This document shows positions 1 to 6,676 of a DNA stretch of 32,264 bases, piece by piece. Origin of the DNA: a virus. The first letter of the stretch is position 1, and every line of letters begins with the position of its first letter. The stretch covers positions 1 through 32,264 of the IMG/VR virus record IMGVR_UViG_3300044516_001691. One strand, 5' to 3'. A model generated the notes under the pieces. That model made no database searches. It worked only from the letters and a program-made list of their open reading frames with translations, and had not been told where the DNA came from. Made by a program: the position numbers and the translations under genes.

Positions 1-391
1 CACAATGCAGGCCAAGACTCGCCCCCTCGTCGTAACATAGGACATGACCGGTTGAGCGCCACCACAGACACTGCAGAACTGCTGGGAATAACTCTATGTA
101 TTCAAGAAGGCACTGGTAAACGGCATCGTCGCATTCCCGAAAAAATGGGTGAGTAAGGCTTTGTATTCTAACTGGTGCAGTTCTCATTGACTCTAGGTCG
201 TAAATAAAATCACCCTTGTTCACTGCATGTGATGCATTTCCGCTGTCATCATAAATAATTGTAAAATTTTCTTTTCTCCAATTTTCTTTAATCTCGCTTA
301 GATGCTCTATTAATTCAGCTTTTGGCACATCAAGTACATTTTTGAAGAGCACAGTTCCGCCACCCAGGTGTTCTGCATTGATTTTGCTCAT
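1..391 (-). CDS. 2OG-Fe(II) oxygenase-like protein, C-terminus cut by window edge
   Basis: Open reading frame entering from beyond the left edge; only the N-terminal 130 residues are visible, from an ATG at 391. The last visible residues read RSTGHVLCYDEGASLGLHC. This matches the start of the double-stranded beta-helix core of 2-oxoglutarate/Fe(II) dioxygenases, where a G-x-x-L-G-x-H segment carries the first iron-binding His, so that His is almost the final residue seen. The His/Asp/His triad cannot be completed here. The ATG overlaps the stop of the upstream gene as ATGA, which implies translational coupling at the end of the leftward oxygenase operon. Assignment rests on the short core motif and on the six other oxygenase genes upstream in the same operon. 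Confidence 0.62.
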   Translation of the reverse strand, partial: MSKINAEHLGGGTVLFKNVLDVPKAELIEHLSEIKENWRKENFTIIYDDSGNASHAVNKGDFIYDLESMRTAPVRIQSLTHPFFRECDDAVYQCLLEYIELFPAVLQCLWWRSTGHVLCYDEGASLGLHC

Positions 392-987
392 CTTGAGTAA
401 GCGCTCCAGTCCTGGGTTTCCATGCTTGATGGTTTTTCGGGCTTAAAGTTAGCACTAACGACTATTCTTTCTGTGTTTTTGTTTTGATGTCTATTAGTCA
501 TGTGCATTAAGTAAGAATTAAACACCACAAGCCCACCTGTCTCTGGTTTTATTGAAACACTTTTTTCTAAAGTATTGCATGCATCAACCATGAATATAAG
601 GTCAGCGCTCCCTTCTGGAGCACTTGGATAATACGCTATTGAGAAAAACTCCTCATCATGCATGTGCGTGTTCGACTTGTGCGAATGAGCAGCTACGGAT
701 TGACCGTAATTTAAAGTCAAAGTCCATATCTCAGAAAGAACCATTTTTACACCAACTATTGAATTAACTGCTTCGCTGAGTGTGTTTATCAACTTTTCTG
801 ATTCTGGCTGTCCAAATGGATATCTTTTATCCTCGTAATATGTGTGGTTTTCTTTGCTTAAGAATTGCTGCCCTATTTCTCCAGAGCAATCTTTTATTTC
901 TTCTACAAGTTTGTTGTTATTCACATTTTTTATTTTTGTTTTAAAAACATTGACTGTTAGTAAGTTTACTATTTCAGCATTACTCAT
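388..987 (-). CDS. putative 2OG-Fe(II) oxygenase (PF13759-like)
   Basis: A 199-residue protein with a late beta-helix core: a His-rich segment (AAHSHKSNTHMHDEEFF, about residues 99-115) followed by SIAYYP, then GGLVVFNSYLMHMTNRH near residue 160 and TERIVVSANF near residue 175. This order fits the phage-common putative 2OG-Fe(II) oxygenase family in which a His pair precedes a Y-Y-P strand and a distal His plus Arg close the site. Candidate ligands are in the HSHKS cluster and the His of YLMHM; which His/Asp binds iron is not certain. The ATG at 987 is chosen over a TTG at 1002 because GGTGAA lies about 8 bases before it and the overlap with the upstream gene falls to 8 bases. Substrate unknown. 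Confidence 0.62.
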   Translation of the reverse strand: MSNAEIVNLLTVNVFKTKIKNVNNNKLVEEIKDCSGEIGQQFLSKENHTYYEDKRYPFGQPESEKLINTLSEAVNSIVGVKMVLSEIWTLTLNYGQSVAAHSHKSNTHMHDEEFFSIAYYPSAPEGSADLIFMVDACNTLEKSVSIKPETGGLVVFNSYLMHMTNRHQNKNTERIVVSANFKPEKPSSMETQDWSAYSR

Positions 988-1654
988 AAAAGAATTCACC
1001 AAGTTTTAGTGCTGTTGGCGGGTTGTTCCTATGCCAAACATTGGTAACCATAACTTGTCTAATCCCACTTTTTGCTGGCGTAGTGCCATGTACAACATGT
1101 CCAGCATCGAATATTATTAACCGATTCCCACGATAGGCGATTCGTTCCCTTTCTTCTATCGGTACCAGTAATGCATTGATATTCTCCGCCTCAATCGCCA
1201 TTGGAGTTCCGTCAACAAGAATGGCTTTGTTGTAAATTTCAACAAATCCTCCTTCACTGTTGTCTAATCCATAATAAATTGAACCCATAAGCGGTCCACT
1301 AAATACTTTTGAGTCGGCATATAAAAAAGTGTCTTCGTCAACATGGACATCTAGGTACTGGCCTGGGAGGTAGGTTCTTGTCCAGTATTCGATTCCAAGT
1401 ATCTCTTCTTTATCGCAAGGAAGATTATTCTCCCAAATACCTTGAACCACCCTTTTCCTTGGTGTGTTTGCTGGAGACCTCCACCAACCATCCCAGAACA
1501 TATATGGCGCAAAGCAGCTCGCTTGCTCGTAGTGATATGAATTTAACTCTGATGCAATCCTGTCTTCACTGCCCATTGATTCTGGATAAAAATCCTTATC
1601 CTCGAGCATTTCCTGGTAAGTTTTTGCGTCTATTGCGTTATCTTTAATCAGCAT
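980..1654 (-). CDS. 2OG-Fe(II) oxygenase
   Basis: A 224-residue protein with a complete-looking 2OG/Fe(II) site. HVDED gives the H-x-D pair (about His104, Asp106), GHVVHGTTP gives the distal His (about 186 or 189), and the following GIRQVMVTNVW supplies the Arg (about 199) that usually binds the 2OG carboxylate. YWTRTYLPGQYLDVH before the first His is the usual strand leading into the metal site. The ATG at 1654 is preferred over a GTG at 1663 because AAAGG sits 9 bases upstream. It overlaps the upstream methyltransferase-like gene by 11 bases and the downstream oxygenase by 8. Unlike the P4H-like genes at 3826-5105, it lacks a GGEL strand motif, so it is probably a different subfamily. Substrate unknown. 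Confidence 0.72.
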   Translation of the reverse strand: MLIKDNAIDAKTYQEMLEDKDFYPESMGSEDRIASELNSYHYEQASCFAPYMFWDGWWRSPANTPRKRVVQGIWENNLPCDKEEILGIEYWTRTYLPGQYLDVHVDEDTFLYADSKVFSGPLMGSIYYGLDNSEGGFVEIYNKAILVDGTPMAIEAENINALLVPIEERERIAYRGNRLIIFDAGHVVHGTTPAKSGIRQVMVTNVWHRNNPPTALKLGEFFYE

Positions 1655-2390
1655 ACTCACCACCCTTTATGACTATTGTCAGGCCATAGAAAATCGGGAT
1701 GTGATAAGTCCGACAGTCAGTTCTGGACTTCATTTCCTCATGATACGACCAAACCGGGGATGCATGCGTTTCGTTTTGGTACAAAAACGCGCTGTCAGAA
1801 GAATTTTGCACAATTAAAATACCGTTGTCGTTCAATCTATCAATGTAAAAATTTGGTCCTGTAAATGGGTTTTCCATATCCTGAGACCAACCCAGAATCA
1901 TGTCAAACTTAATGTCCTTATTACTTTCGAGACCGCTCGTCGTTACAACCTCGTAATCAATTGGAGTATTAACTTTTTGAAATTTTTCATAGAGTGCTAA
2001 TTTTTTGTTATTTAAAAAATATATTTTAGATTTAAAAACATCTTGAAACTGTTTCAATTTAAACCTATCAGGACCACCCGAAAGTGCTAAGACTTTGTGC
2101 TTTGGAGATATGTCCATGAGCATCATCACCACAAGAATGGGCATCCACTGAGACTGGCCATACGATTGAGCCAAATTTGGCCTCGGATAATGGATGACAA
2201 ATTCGAAATCAGAAGCTCCGCCAGTAGCGATGTTTCTTCTATCTACGCCAATAGTTTCAAATAAGTATTTTGAAATCTCTACAGACTCAGGACCGTCTAC
2301 AAGCGTTGATGTTTCTGCAAAACCACGCCAATCTCCATACCACTTTGTGTAGTCAAACGCTCGGTATGGTGCAAATTGATTATCAGCCAT
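1644..2390 (-). CDS. probable class I SAM-dependent methyltransferase
   Basis: A 248-residue protein resembling the C-terminal half of small Rossmann methyltransferases. KVLALSGG (about residue 98) sits where the glycine-rich SAM loop would be. KFDMILGWSQDM then occupies the post-strand-4 position, IDRLNDNGILIVQNSSD the strand-5 position (usually L-x-x-G-G-x-x-x-x-H-D), and a W-x-x-x-E-M-K helix and IFYGLTIVIK close the fold. The canonical GxGxG loop and HD are not intact, so it may be divergent or catalytically altered. The start ATG at 2390 has GAGG 9 bases upstream and overlaps the previous gene by 8 bases. Its place among oxygenase genes suggests it acts with them on a shared substrate; that is inference. 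Confidence 0.45.
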   Translation of the reverse strand: MADNQFAPYRAFDYTKWYGDWRGFAETSTLVDGPESVEISKYLFETIGVDRRNIATGGASDFEFVIHYPRPNLAQSYGQSQWMPILVVMMLMDISPKHKVLALSGGPDRFKLKQFQDVFKSKIYFLNNKKLALYEKFQKVNTPIDYEVVTTSGLESNKDIKFDMILGWSQDMENPFTGPNFYIDRLNDNGILIVQNSSDSAFLYQNETHASPVWSYHEEMKSRTDCRTYHIPIFYGLTIVIKGGEYAD

Positions 2391-2676
2391 TTTCTAGAGC
2401 CTCGTGAGAAGCGAACTGAACATCAAACCACGAACGTCTAACTGCTCTAGCCAATACTATGTTCTGTTTTTTGATGTATGCCTGCGAAGCTGAGTTCTCT
2501 GTGAATGAGTGTTTGTATACATATCTATCGCGTATTAGGTTCACAAGGTTGTCGATGGTTAAATCGTCGAATTCTTCTTTGCCGTAGCCGAGTATGTACA
2601 GGAGTGATGCAAGGTTCCTGGATGAAATTTCAAAATCTTCATCACTTAAGTATTTTTCAAGTTTTTGACTATTCAT
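2383..2676 (-). CDS. small protein of unknown function (97 aa)
   Basis: A 97-residue soluble, helical, charged protein not recognised as any family. It has an N-terminal LEKYLSDEDFEISSRNLASLLYILGYG segment that looks like a helical pair, and a basic/aromatic C-terminal half (ARAVRRSWFDVQFASHEALENG). There is no signal peptide, membrane segment or metal motif. The ATG at 2676 is used instead of a start at 2709 because it leaves only an 8-base overlap with the upstream gene, matching the pattern of its neighbours. It is the last of three consecutive small orphans (2383-3080) between the DUF6065-like gene and the methyltransferase-like gene, and is presumably co-expressed with the oxygenases. 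Confidence 0.6.
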   Translation of the reverse strand: MNSQKLEKYLSDEDFEISSRNLASLLYILGYGKEEFDDLTIDNLVNLIRDRYVYKHSFTENSASQAYIKKQNIVLARAVRRSWFDVQFASHEALENG

Positions 2677-2863
2677 TTTCTTTGTCTTCGTCTTTAAACA
2701 TTGCCACAAGTTGACACATGATTACTGGATTTCCAGCAACATAATATATCCCCGTAGCAGAGTCCAGCTCAATCACTTCATTATCCCAATCAGGTAAATC
2801 GGTGATTGATTCACCCTTGCGCCTGCTCATATCAGGATTCTTGATGTCCTCTTCGTTATTCAT
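2669..2863 (-). CDS. small acidic protein of unknown function (64 aa)
   Basis: A 64- or 65-residue acidic protein (ATG at 2863 or 2866; 2863 gives an 8-base overlap with the upstream gene). An N-terminal polar stretch (NNEEDIKNPDMSRRKG) is followed by one compact hydrophobic segment, GIYYVAGNPVIMCQLVAMF, and a charged KDEDKENE tail. The hydrophobic part is short and interrupted by Asn and Pro, so it is more likely a small folded core than a membrane span. No family recognised. The evidence that it is a gene is its tight embedding in the operon with short overlaps on both sides. Confidence 0.5.
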   Translation of the reverse strand: MNNEEDIKNPDMSRRKGESITDLPDWDNEVIELDSATGIYYVAGNPVIMCQLVAMFKDEDKENE

Positions 2864-3080
2864 CATGATTACCCAATAGTTTATTTAGGGCAATTACTTC
2901 TTGGCATAGGACGTTGTATGAATCGAACATTGAATCGCCTTCGTTGTGCGGATTCTTTTCCTCTGGGTTAAATGAAGAAACGTCAATACCCATAATCATT
3001 GAAAGCGTTGCTATTGATTTAGACAAAAAAGCAACTGCTTCATTGATTGCAATTTTTTCGTCGTATTGTCCAAGTTTCAT
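2856..3080 (-). CDS. small protein of unknown function (74 aa)
   Basis: A 74-residue acidic protein starting MKLGQYDEKIAIN. The middle (AVAFLSKSIATLSMIMGIDVSSF) and the end (VLCQEVIALNKLLG) look like two amphipathic helices joined by a polar Asn/Glu-rich loop, which suggests a small helical adaptor or chaperone; no family is recognised. The ATG at 3080 is preferred over one at 3101. It sits one base after the stop of the upstream DUF6065-like gene in the arrangement GGAGTGACATG, where the GGAG is an ideally placed ribosome binding site overlapping the upstream stop, so coupled translation is likely. Confidence 0.55.
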   Translation of the reverse strand: MKLGQYDEKIAINEAVAFLSKSIATLSMIMGIDVSSFNPEEKNPHNEGDSMFDSYNVLCQEVIALNKLLGNHDE

Positions 3081-3081
3081 G

Positions 3082-3789
3082 TCACTCCAGGTTTGGCTCA
3101 TTTAGTTTCGGTAACCCAACAAAAGATGGACCAATCTTATTGCCATCAGCGTCCAATCCTGTCCTAATTCCTTTCGTCCATGTCCATGGGTTATCCCTAT
3201 TGTTGGTCATTTTTAGTTGTCCATATTTCTGCCTGGCATCCATTAGTTCTGGTTTATCCCATAAGTTTTCCACGATGAATTCAGTATTTTCATGAATAGA
3301 GCTATCGAATATTGAAAAGAACATAAATGGCATTCCAGCACTAAAAGTAACAGGCTCTCCGACCTTGGTAACCATCCAATTCATTTGAAACTCATCTGGC
3401 CACCAACTACTTGGAATTATTGCACTGAGTGCGGATGCTCCATCAACCACGTAATTCGGAGAACCTCCAATCCATGTTTCGTACCCATCTGGTGTTCCAA
3501 ATGCCCACCCCGTAGAAAACGAAACCATTCCAACTATTCCGCCGTAGGCGATTTGACGACCCTCATATTCACCGCCAGAAAGAATCGTCGGAACAGTATG
3601 CCCGCCATCCCATTGGACGACTACATCTTGTTGAAGTACAAGTTCCCATCCGTAGACATTTGCGAATGTCATTGGCAAACATTGATAGGCGTGTTTGTTG
3701 TGTGTATTATCCATCCACTCTCGCTTAATACGAGATTGTTTTATTTCAGGTGGATTCTGCGTTGTTCTTGTAAGGGTAAACTTTGGCAC
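3082..3789 (-). CDS. DUF6065-like protein
   Basis: A 235-residue protein whose N-terminal layout fits DUF6065, as recalled: a basic R-x-x-W-M-D-N-T element (about residues 23-29), then AYQCLPMTFANVYGWEL (34-50), then V-x-W-D-G-G (about 58-63). The C-terminal half carries aromatic strands (GMPFMFFSIF, WDKPELMDARQKYGQLK) and ends in NPWTWTKGI and a Pro/Gly-rich tail. It has no signal or membrane segment. DUF6065 proteins have no established activity. The start is a GTG at 3789 with a weak ribosome binding site; an ATG slightly upstream runs into a stop. It lies between oxygenase genes, which hints at a role in the same modification pathway, though that is inference. Confidence 0.55.
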   Translation of the reverse strand: MPKFTLTRTTQNPPEIKQSRIKREWMDNTHNKHAYQCLPMTFANVYGWELVLQQDVVVQWDGGHTVPTILSGGEYEGRQIAYGGIVGMVSFSTGWAFGTPDGYETWIGGSPNYVVDGASALSAIIPSSWWPDEFQMNWMVTKVGEPVTFSAGMPFMFFSIFDSSIHENTEFIVENLWDKPELMDARQKYGQLKMTNNRDNPWTWTKGIRTGLDADGNKIGPSFVGLPKLNEPNLE

Positions 3790-3825
3790 GCTAGAAGACT
3801 ATCATTCGGAAATAGGAAAACATGC

Positions 3826-4470
3826 TCACCCTTGACCATACATATAGTGCTCTGGCTTGTGGGTTCTATCGTTGTAGTCAAACATTGTTACTGCTACATA
3901 CTTTTTCCCACTTATGATTGGCAAGGATGAATGAGCGTAAATAAAAGTTGAAGGGAAAAAAACGATGTCTCCGTATTCGGGTTTAATCTTAATATCCAAA
4001 TAAGGAAACCAAAGCTCCCCACCTTCATACTCATCGTTCAAATACATAACTGAGGAAACAGTGCAATTATAAGAAAAACCATGGTCGGTGTGGATTCCAA
4101 AATGCTGTCCAACGCCGTAACGAACATAATTAATAGATTCCATGAATTCCATATTTATGTTGTATCTGCTTTGATAGTCAGCCAAACATTCACGGAGTCC
4201 GTGATTTGTGTCATCGTAAATACTTTTTATTTCCAAAAACTGCGGGGGGCAATCTTGCAAATGTTCAATTCCCATTTTGCAGTCCACACAATCCCTGTAC
4301 TCTGGCATTTTTACAGCGTCACCCACCAATGCGTCCATCCACATATACGGCGGTAAAGAGCTAGTCCCAATTGTGTTTTCCAAGCGTTCAACCAAATTGA
4401 GTTCTTTAGGTAATGCATTTTTGTAAATAATAATGCCCAACTTAGGGTCGCCTACATGTAGTGAGTGCAT
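3826..4470 (-). CDS. prolyl 4-hydroxylase-like 2OG-Fe(II) oxygenase
   Basis: A 214-residue single-domain dioxygenase. YGVGQHFGIHTDHG carries the H-x-D pair (about His127, Asp129), followed by SSVMYLND and the GGELWFP strand typical of prolyl-4-hydroxylase-type enzymes. GDIVFFPSTFIYAHSSLPIISGKKYVAV then gives the distal His (about 180) and the 2OG-binding basic residue, here Lys (189/190) as in prolyl hydroxylases. A cysteine cluster (DCVDCK, DCPPQF) before the core may be structural. The ATG at 4470 shares a base with the upstream stop (TGATG) and has GAGGAG 8 bases before it. The closest relative in the window is the next gene upstream (4470-5105), which suggests an old duplication. Substrate unknown. 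Confidence 0.78.
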   Translation of the reverse strand: MHSLHVGDPKLGIIIYKNALPKELNLVERLENTIGTSSLPPYMWMDALVGDAVKMPEYRDCVDCKMGIEHLQDCPPQFLEIKSIYDDTNHGLRECLADYQSRYNINMEFMESINYVRYGVGQHFGIHTDHGFSYNCTVSSVMYLNDEYEGGELWFPYLDIKIKPEYGDIVFFPSTFIYAHSSLPIISGKKYVAVTMFDYNDRTHKPEHYMYGQG

Positions 4471-5105
4471 CACAGAAACTCCTCTATCGTATAAAAAGCT
4501 GGAGTGGTAAATCTTTCTCCAGATGTAACCATACTAACTCCATGGAGGTAGTTTATGTCTCCTGGGTGAAAAACGGCAAGACCAGGTTTTGGTTTAATCA
4601 CCATATCGTGTTGGGGGTAGTAAAGTTCACCACCAGTAAAATCTTCATTATAATAAAACAATGCATTTATATCGTAATCAGTAAAAGGGTTGGGCGAACC
4701 ATCGGGGAGTTGTTTGTCGGCGTGGGGCTCCTGTTGTATGCCGGTAAACCATCTAATTATGCATGGGGGCCTAGTGGACACAACACAATTAAACGTCTCG
4801 TTTATTACCTTGCCCATCTTCTCGATATAGGAATCAATCAATTCATATATTTCTGGGTTTATTTTCTGTAGAATGTCATAACCGCATTGACGGTCGTTCC
4901 AATAATTTGCATCGTACAGACATGTTCCGTCCTCTGCGTATATGCTTGTTGGTTCTTGGTTTGACCATTCCTTTATAGACCTTGCAAATAAATTTATTTT
5001 AGAAACATCTTCAGGGTCTATAAAATCTTCTATTACGTGGATATTTTCTTTACTTGAACCAAAAAATCCAGGTTTAACTCCCCATGGAGATGTGTCGCTG
5101 TTCAT
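4470..5105 (-). CDS. prolyl 4-hydroxylase-like 2OG-Fe(II) oxygenase
   Basis: A 211-residue dioxygenase with a full active site. EPHADKQ supplies His128 and Asp130, YYNEDFTGGELYYPQHDM is the P4H-type strand pair, and PGLAVFHPGDINYLHGVSMVTSGERF gives the distal His188 and Arg198. It shares the Y-x-N/D-E-x-x-x-G-G-E-L-x-x-P layout with the neighbour at 3826-4470 but uses Arg rather than Lys for 2OG. The ATG at 5105 overlaps the upstream TauD-like stop as ATGA. It is soluble with no signal peptide, so it should act in the host cytoplasm on proteins, nucleotides or small molecules made during infection. Confidence 0.8.
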   Translation of the reverse strand: MNSDTSPWGVKPGFFGSSKENIHVIEDFIDPEDVSKINLFARSIKEWSNQEPTSIYAEDGTCLYDANYWNDRQCGYDILQKINPEIYELIDSYIEKMGKVINETFNCVVSTRPPCIIRWFTGIQQEPHADKQLPDGSPNPFTDYDINALFYYNEDFTGGELYYPQHDMVIKPKPGLAVFHPGDINYLHGVSMVTSGERFTTPAFYTIEEFL

Positions 5106-5923
5106 TGAGGTACTTTACCAAATATCCCAATAAATTCACGTTCGTGTGGCTCAAACCCACCAAGTACAGCATGACACATTCTAAACAGGTCTATTATCAA
5201 GAGGTCCCCTGGGGACCATGCCCAACCCTTAATGTAGCCACTGCCCGGGAGAAGAAGATTTTCAAATTTCTTTTGAATTTGTATATATCTAGATATTTCG
5301 GTGATGCTTGGCTTTCTTCCATCAAACGACACTAATTTCTCAACGATATATGCTGGGTCAATCCTTATCAGCTCTGAATTGTTTGTTTTATTTATTCTTA
5401 TCGGGGAACGATAGTTTTTATCTTCTTCATTTTTGTGATTAGTAATCACTAAACATTTTTTTAAAAAATCAATTTCCTCTTCATTGAATGCATGCATTGT
5501 CTCCTGCCCATCACAGAACAACGTTATTCCATTTGATTTATCGCAATCAAACTTAGTCATATTCCAACATGATGCTGCTGTTTCAATGTTGTTCTCAATG
5601 TGCTCGTAGTGCCAGCTCACGAGAATATTATGTCTTGAAACCTTGCCAGACTCTCTACTTATTGAGAGATTGTGGTTTTCTCTATATCCACCAAGGTTCG
5701 GAACGATGTCAAAATTTTTACAGAATAATTTAAATATTTCTTTTTGTTCTTCTTCGCTTACACTCGCTTCTTTAAAACCAATAAAACCTTCTATCTTGAA
5801 TTTTTCAAAGTAAAAGTTTTTATTTAGTTTTATAGAATCTGCATTTTGTCCCGTAGTCGCGTCGAACAATGCAATGTCGCCCAACTCGTAATGAGGCTGC
5901 TCCAAGTAAGAGATGTTACCCAT
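5102..5923 (-). CDS. TauD/TfdA-like 2OG-Fe(II) oxygenase
   Basis: A 273-residue protein matching the TauD/TfdA arrangement. ILVSWHYEH carries the first metal pair as H-x-E (His105, Glu107) instead of the usual H-x-D. It is followed by the TauD-type segment with NGITLFCDGQETMHAF (compare G-x-T-x-F-x-D). Near the end WSPGDLLIIDLFRMCHAVLGGFEPHEREFIGIFG gives the distal His251 and the 2OG-binding Arg262. Glu in the H-x-D/E position is tolerated in this superfamily but is worth noting. The ATG at 5923 gives the 8-base overlap seen elsewhere in this operon; an in-frame GTG at 5932 is possible. TauD relatives oxidise small molecules such as sulfonates or amino acids; the substrate here is unknown. 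Confidence 0.7.
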   Translation of the reverse strand: MGNISYLEQPHYELGDIALFDATTGQNADSIKLNKNFYFEKFKIEGFIGFKEASVSEEEQKEIFKLFCKNFDIVPNLGGYRENHNLSISRESGKVSRHNILVSWHYEHIENNIETAASCWNMTKFDCDKSNGITLFCDGQETMHAFNEEEIDFLKKCLVITNHKNEEDKNYRSPIRINKTNNSELIRIDPAYIVEKLVSFDGRKPSITEISRYIQIQKKFENLLLPGSGYIKGWAWSPGDLLIIDLFRMCHAVLGGFEPHEREFIGIFGKVPQ

Positions 5924-6662
5924 TATTACCACTAATTACGTAAAACATGGATTTATGCTTCCCGAGTCTACTGCTAGGTTTATTTTTCTCTATTGCTTCA
6001 ATTTCATTTTTTTCCATTGCCCTGTAATGACCGAACAACACATCCCTGCCTTTGGCCCATTCATCAGCAGGGCTTCCCCTATGCATTAGGTTCCCATGCC
6101 AAATCAAAACATCTCCTTTGTGTGGAATAAAAACAAATGGCTCAATTCCTTTTGTCTTAATTAATTCATTATTGTACTCGCAGCACTGTTGTGGATTGCT
6201 TTTGCAATTTTCCCAGTTTATAATTTCTGAATTTTTTAGCCACTTATGAGACTTTGGTATCAACTGAAATGGACCGCAACCTTCATCAACGTCGCTCATG
6301 GCTATGTGCACACCGATGTAACCATTTGCACCAATTGCATTTTTTTCTAAATAGTCGGTGTGCCAGTCTGTTCCTGATGTACCTATTCTTGCCTCTGATA
6401 TGTGTAGGGCAAAATATTTGTTTAAATGTGAGACTACCGAACTTACTTCATCCCCGCAAAGCATCTCTAGTATTTCTTGACTTCTGAGGTATTCGTTGCG
6501 CTCAATGTATGTTTCGTATGATGTTTTTTCTTTTCCAAGAACTACATGTTTTGGTTTATATTTACCCATGAATGCATCTATTTTATTTTCAGGAATCAAC
6601 CCATTAATTACGGCGAATCCATTTTCCCAATATTGACTGATTGAATATTGGTCAGCATTCAC
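5916..6662 (-). CDS. phytanoyl-CoA dioxygenase (PhyH)-like oxygenase
   Basis: A 248-residue PhyH-family protein. It begins with the typical QYWENGFAVINGLIP segment, then TDWHTDYLE (His101, Asp103). GCGPFQLIPKSHKW is the family's S-H loop, and GDVLIWHGNLMHRGSP gives the distal His194, with Arg206 after it. The start is read as GTG at 6662: no in-frame ATG fits, and the N-terminal segment is needed for the family. It is the first oxygenase downstream of the tail-fibre genes, 14 bases after the fibronectin-type protein, so the tail and oxygenase genes probably share a transcript. PhyH members hydroxylate varied small molecules; the substrate cannot be inferred from sequence. Confidence 0.8.
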   Translation of the reverse strand: MNADQYSISQYWENGFAVINGLIPENKIDAFMGKYKPKHVVLGKEKTSYETYIERNEYLRSQEILEMLCGDEVSSVVSHLNKYFALHISEARIGTSGTDWHTDYLEKNAIGANGYIGVHIAMSDVDEGCGPFQLIPKSHKWLKNSEIINWENCKSNPQQCCEYNNELIKTKGIEPFVFIPHKGDVLIWHGNLMHRGSPADEWAKGRDVLFGHYRAMEKNEIEAIEKNKPSSRLGKHKSMFYVISGNNG

Positions 6663-6676
6663 ATGTCAGATTATAA

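Noticed and set aside
3385-3930. Plus-strand open frame across the DUF6065-like gene and the gap beside it
   Set aside because: No start signal, Cys/Trp-rich random composition, and conserved genes occupy the opposite strand.
4145-4160. T4-type late promoter (CATAAATA on the minus strand)
   Set aside because: It lies inside an oxygenase gene, is not placed before a start codon, and no consistent set was found in intergenic gaps.
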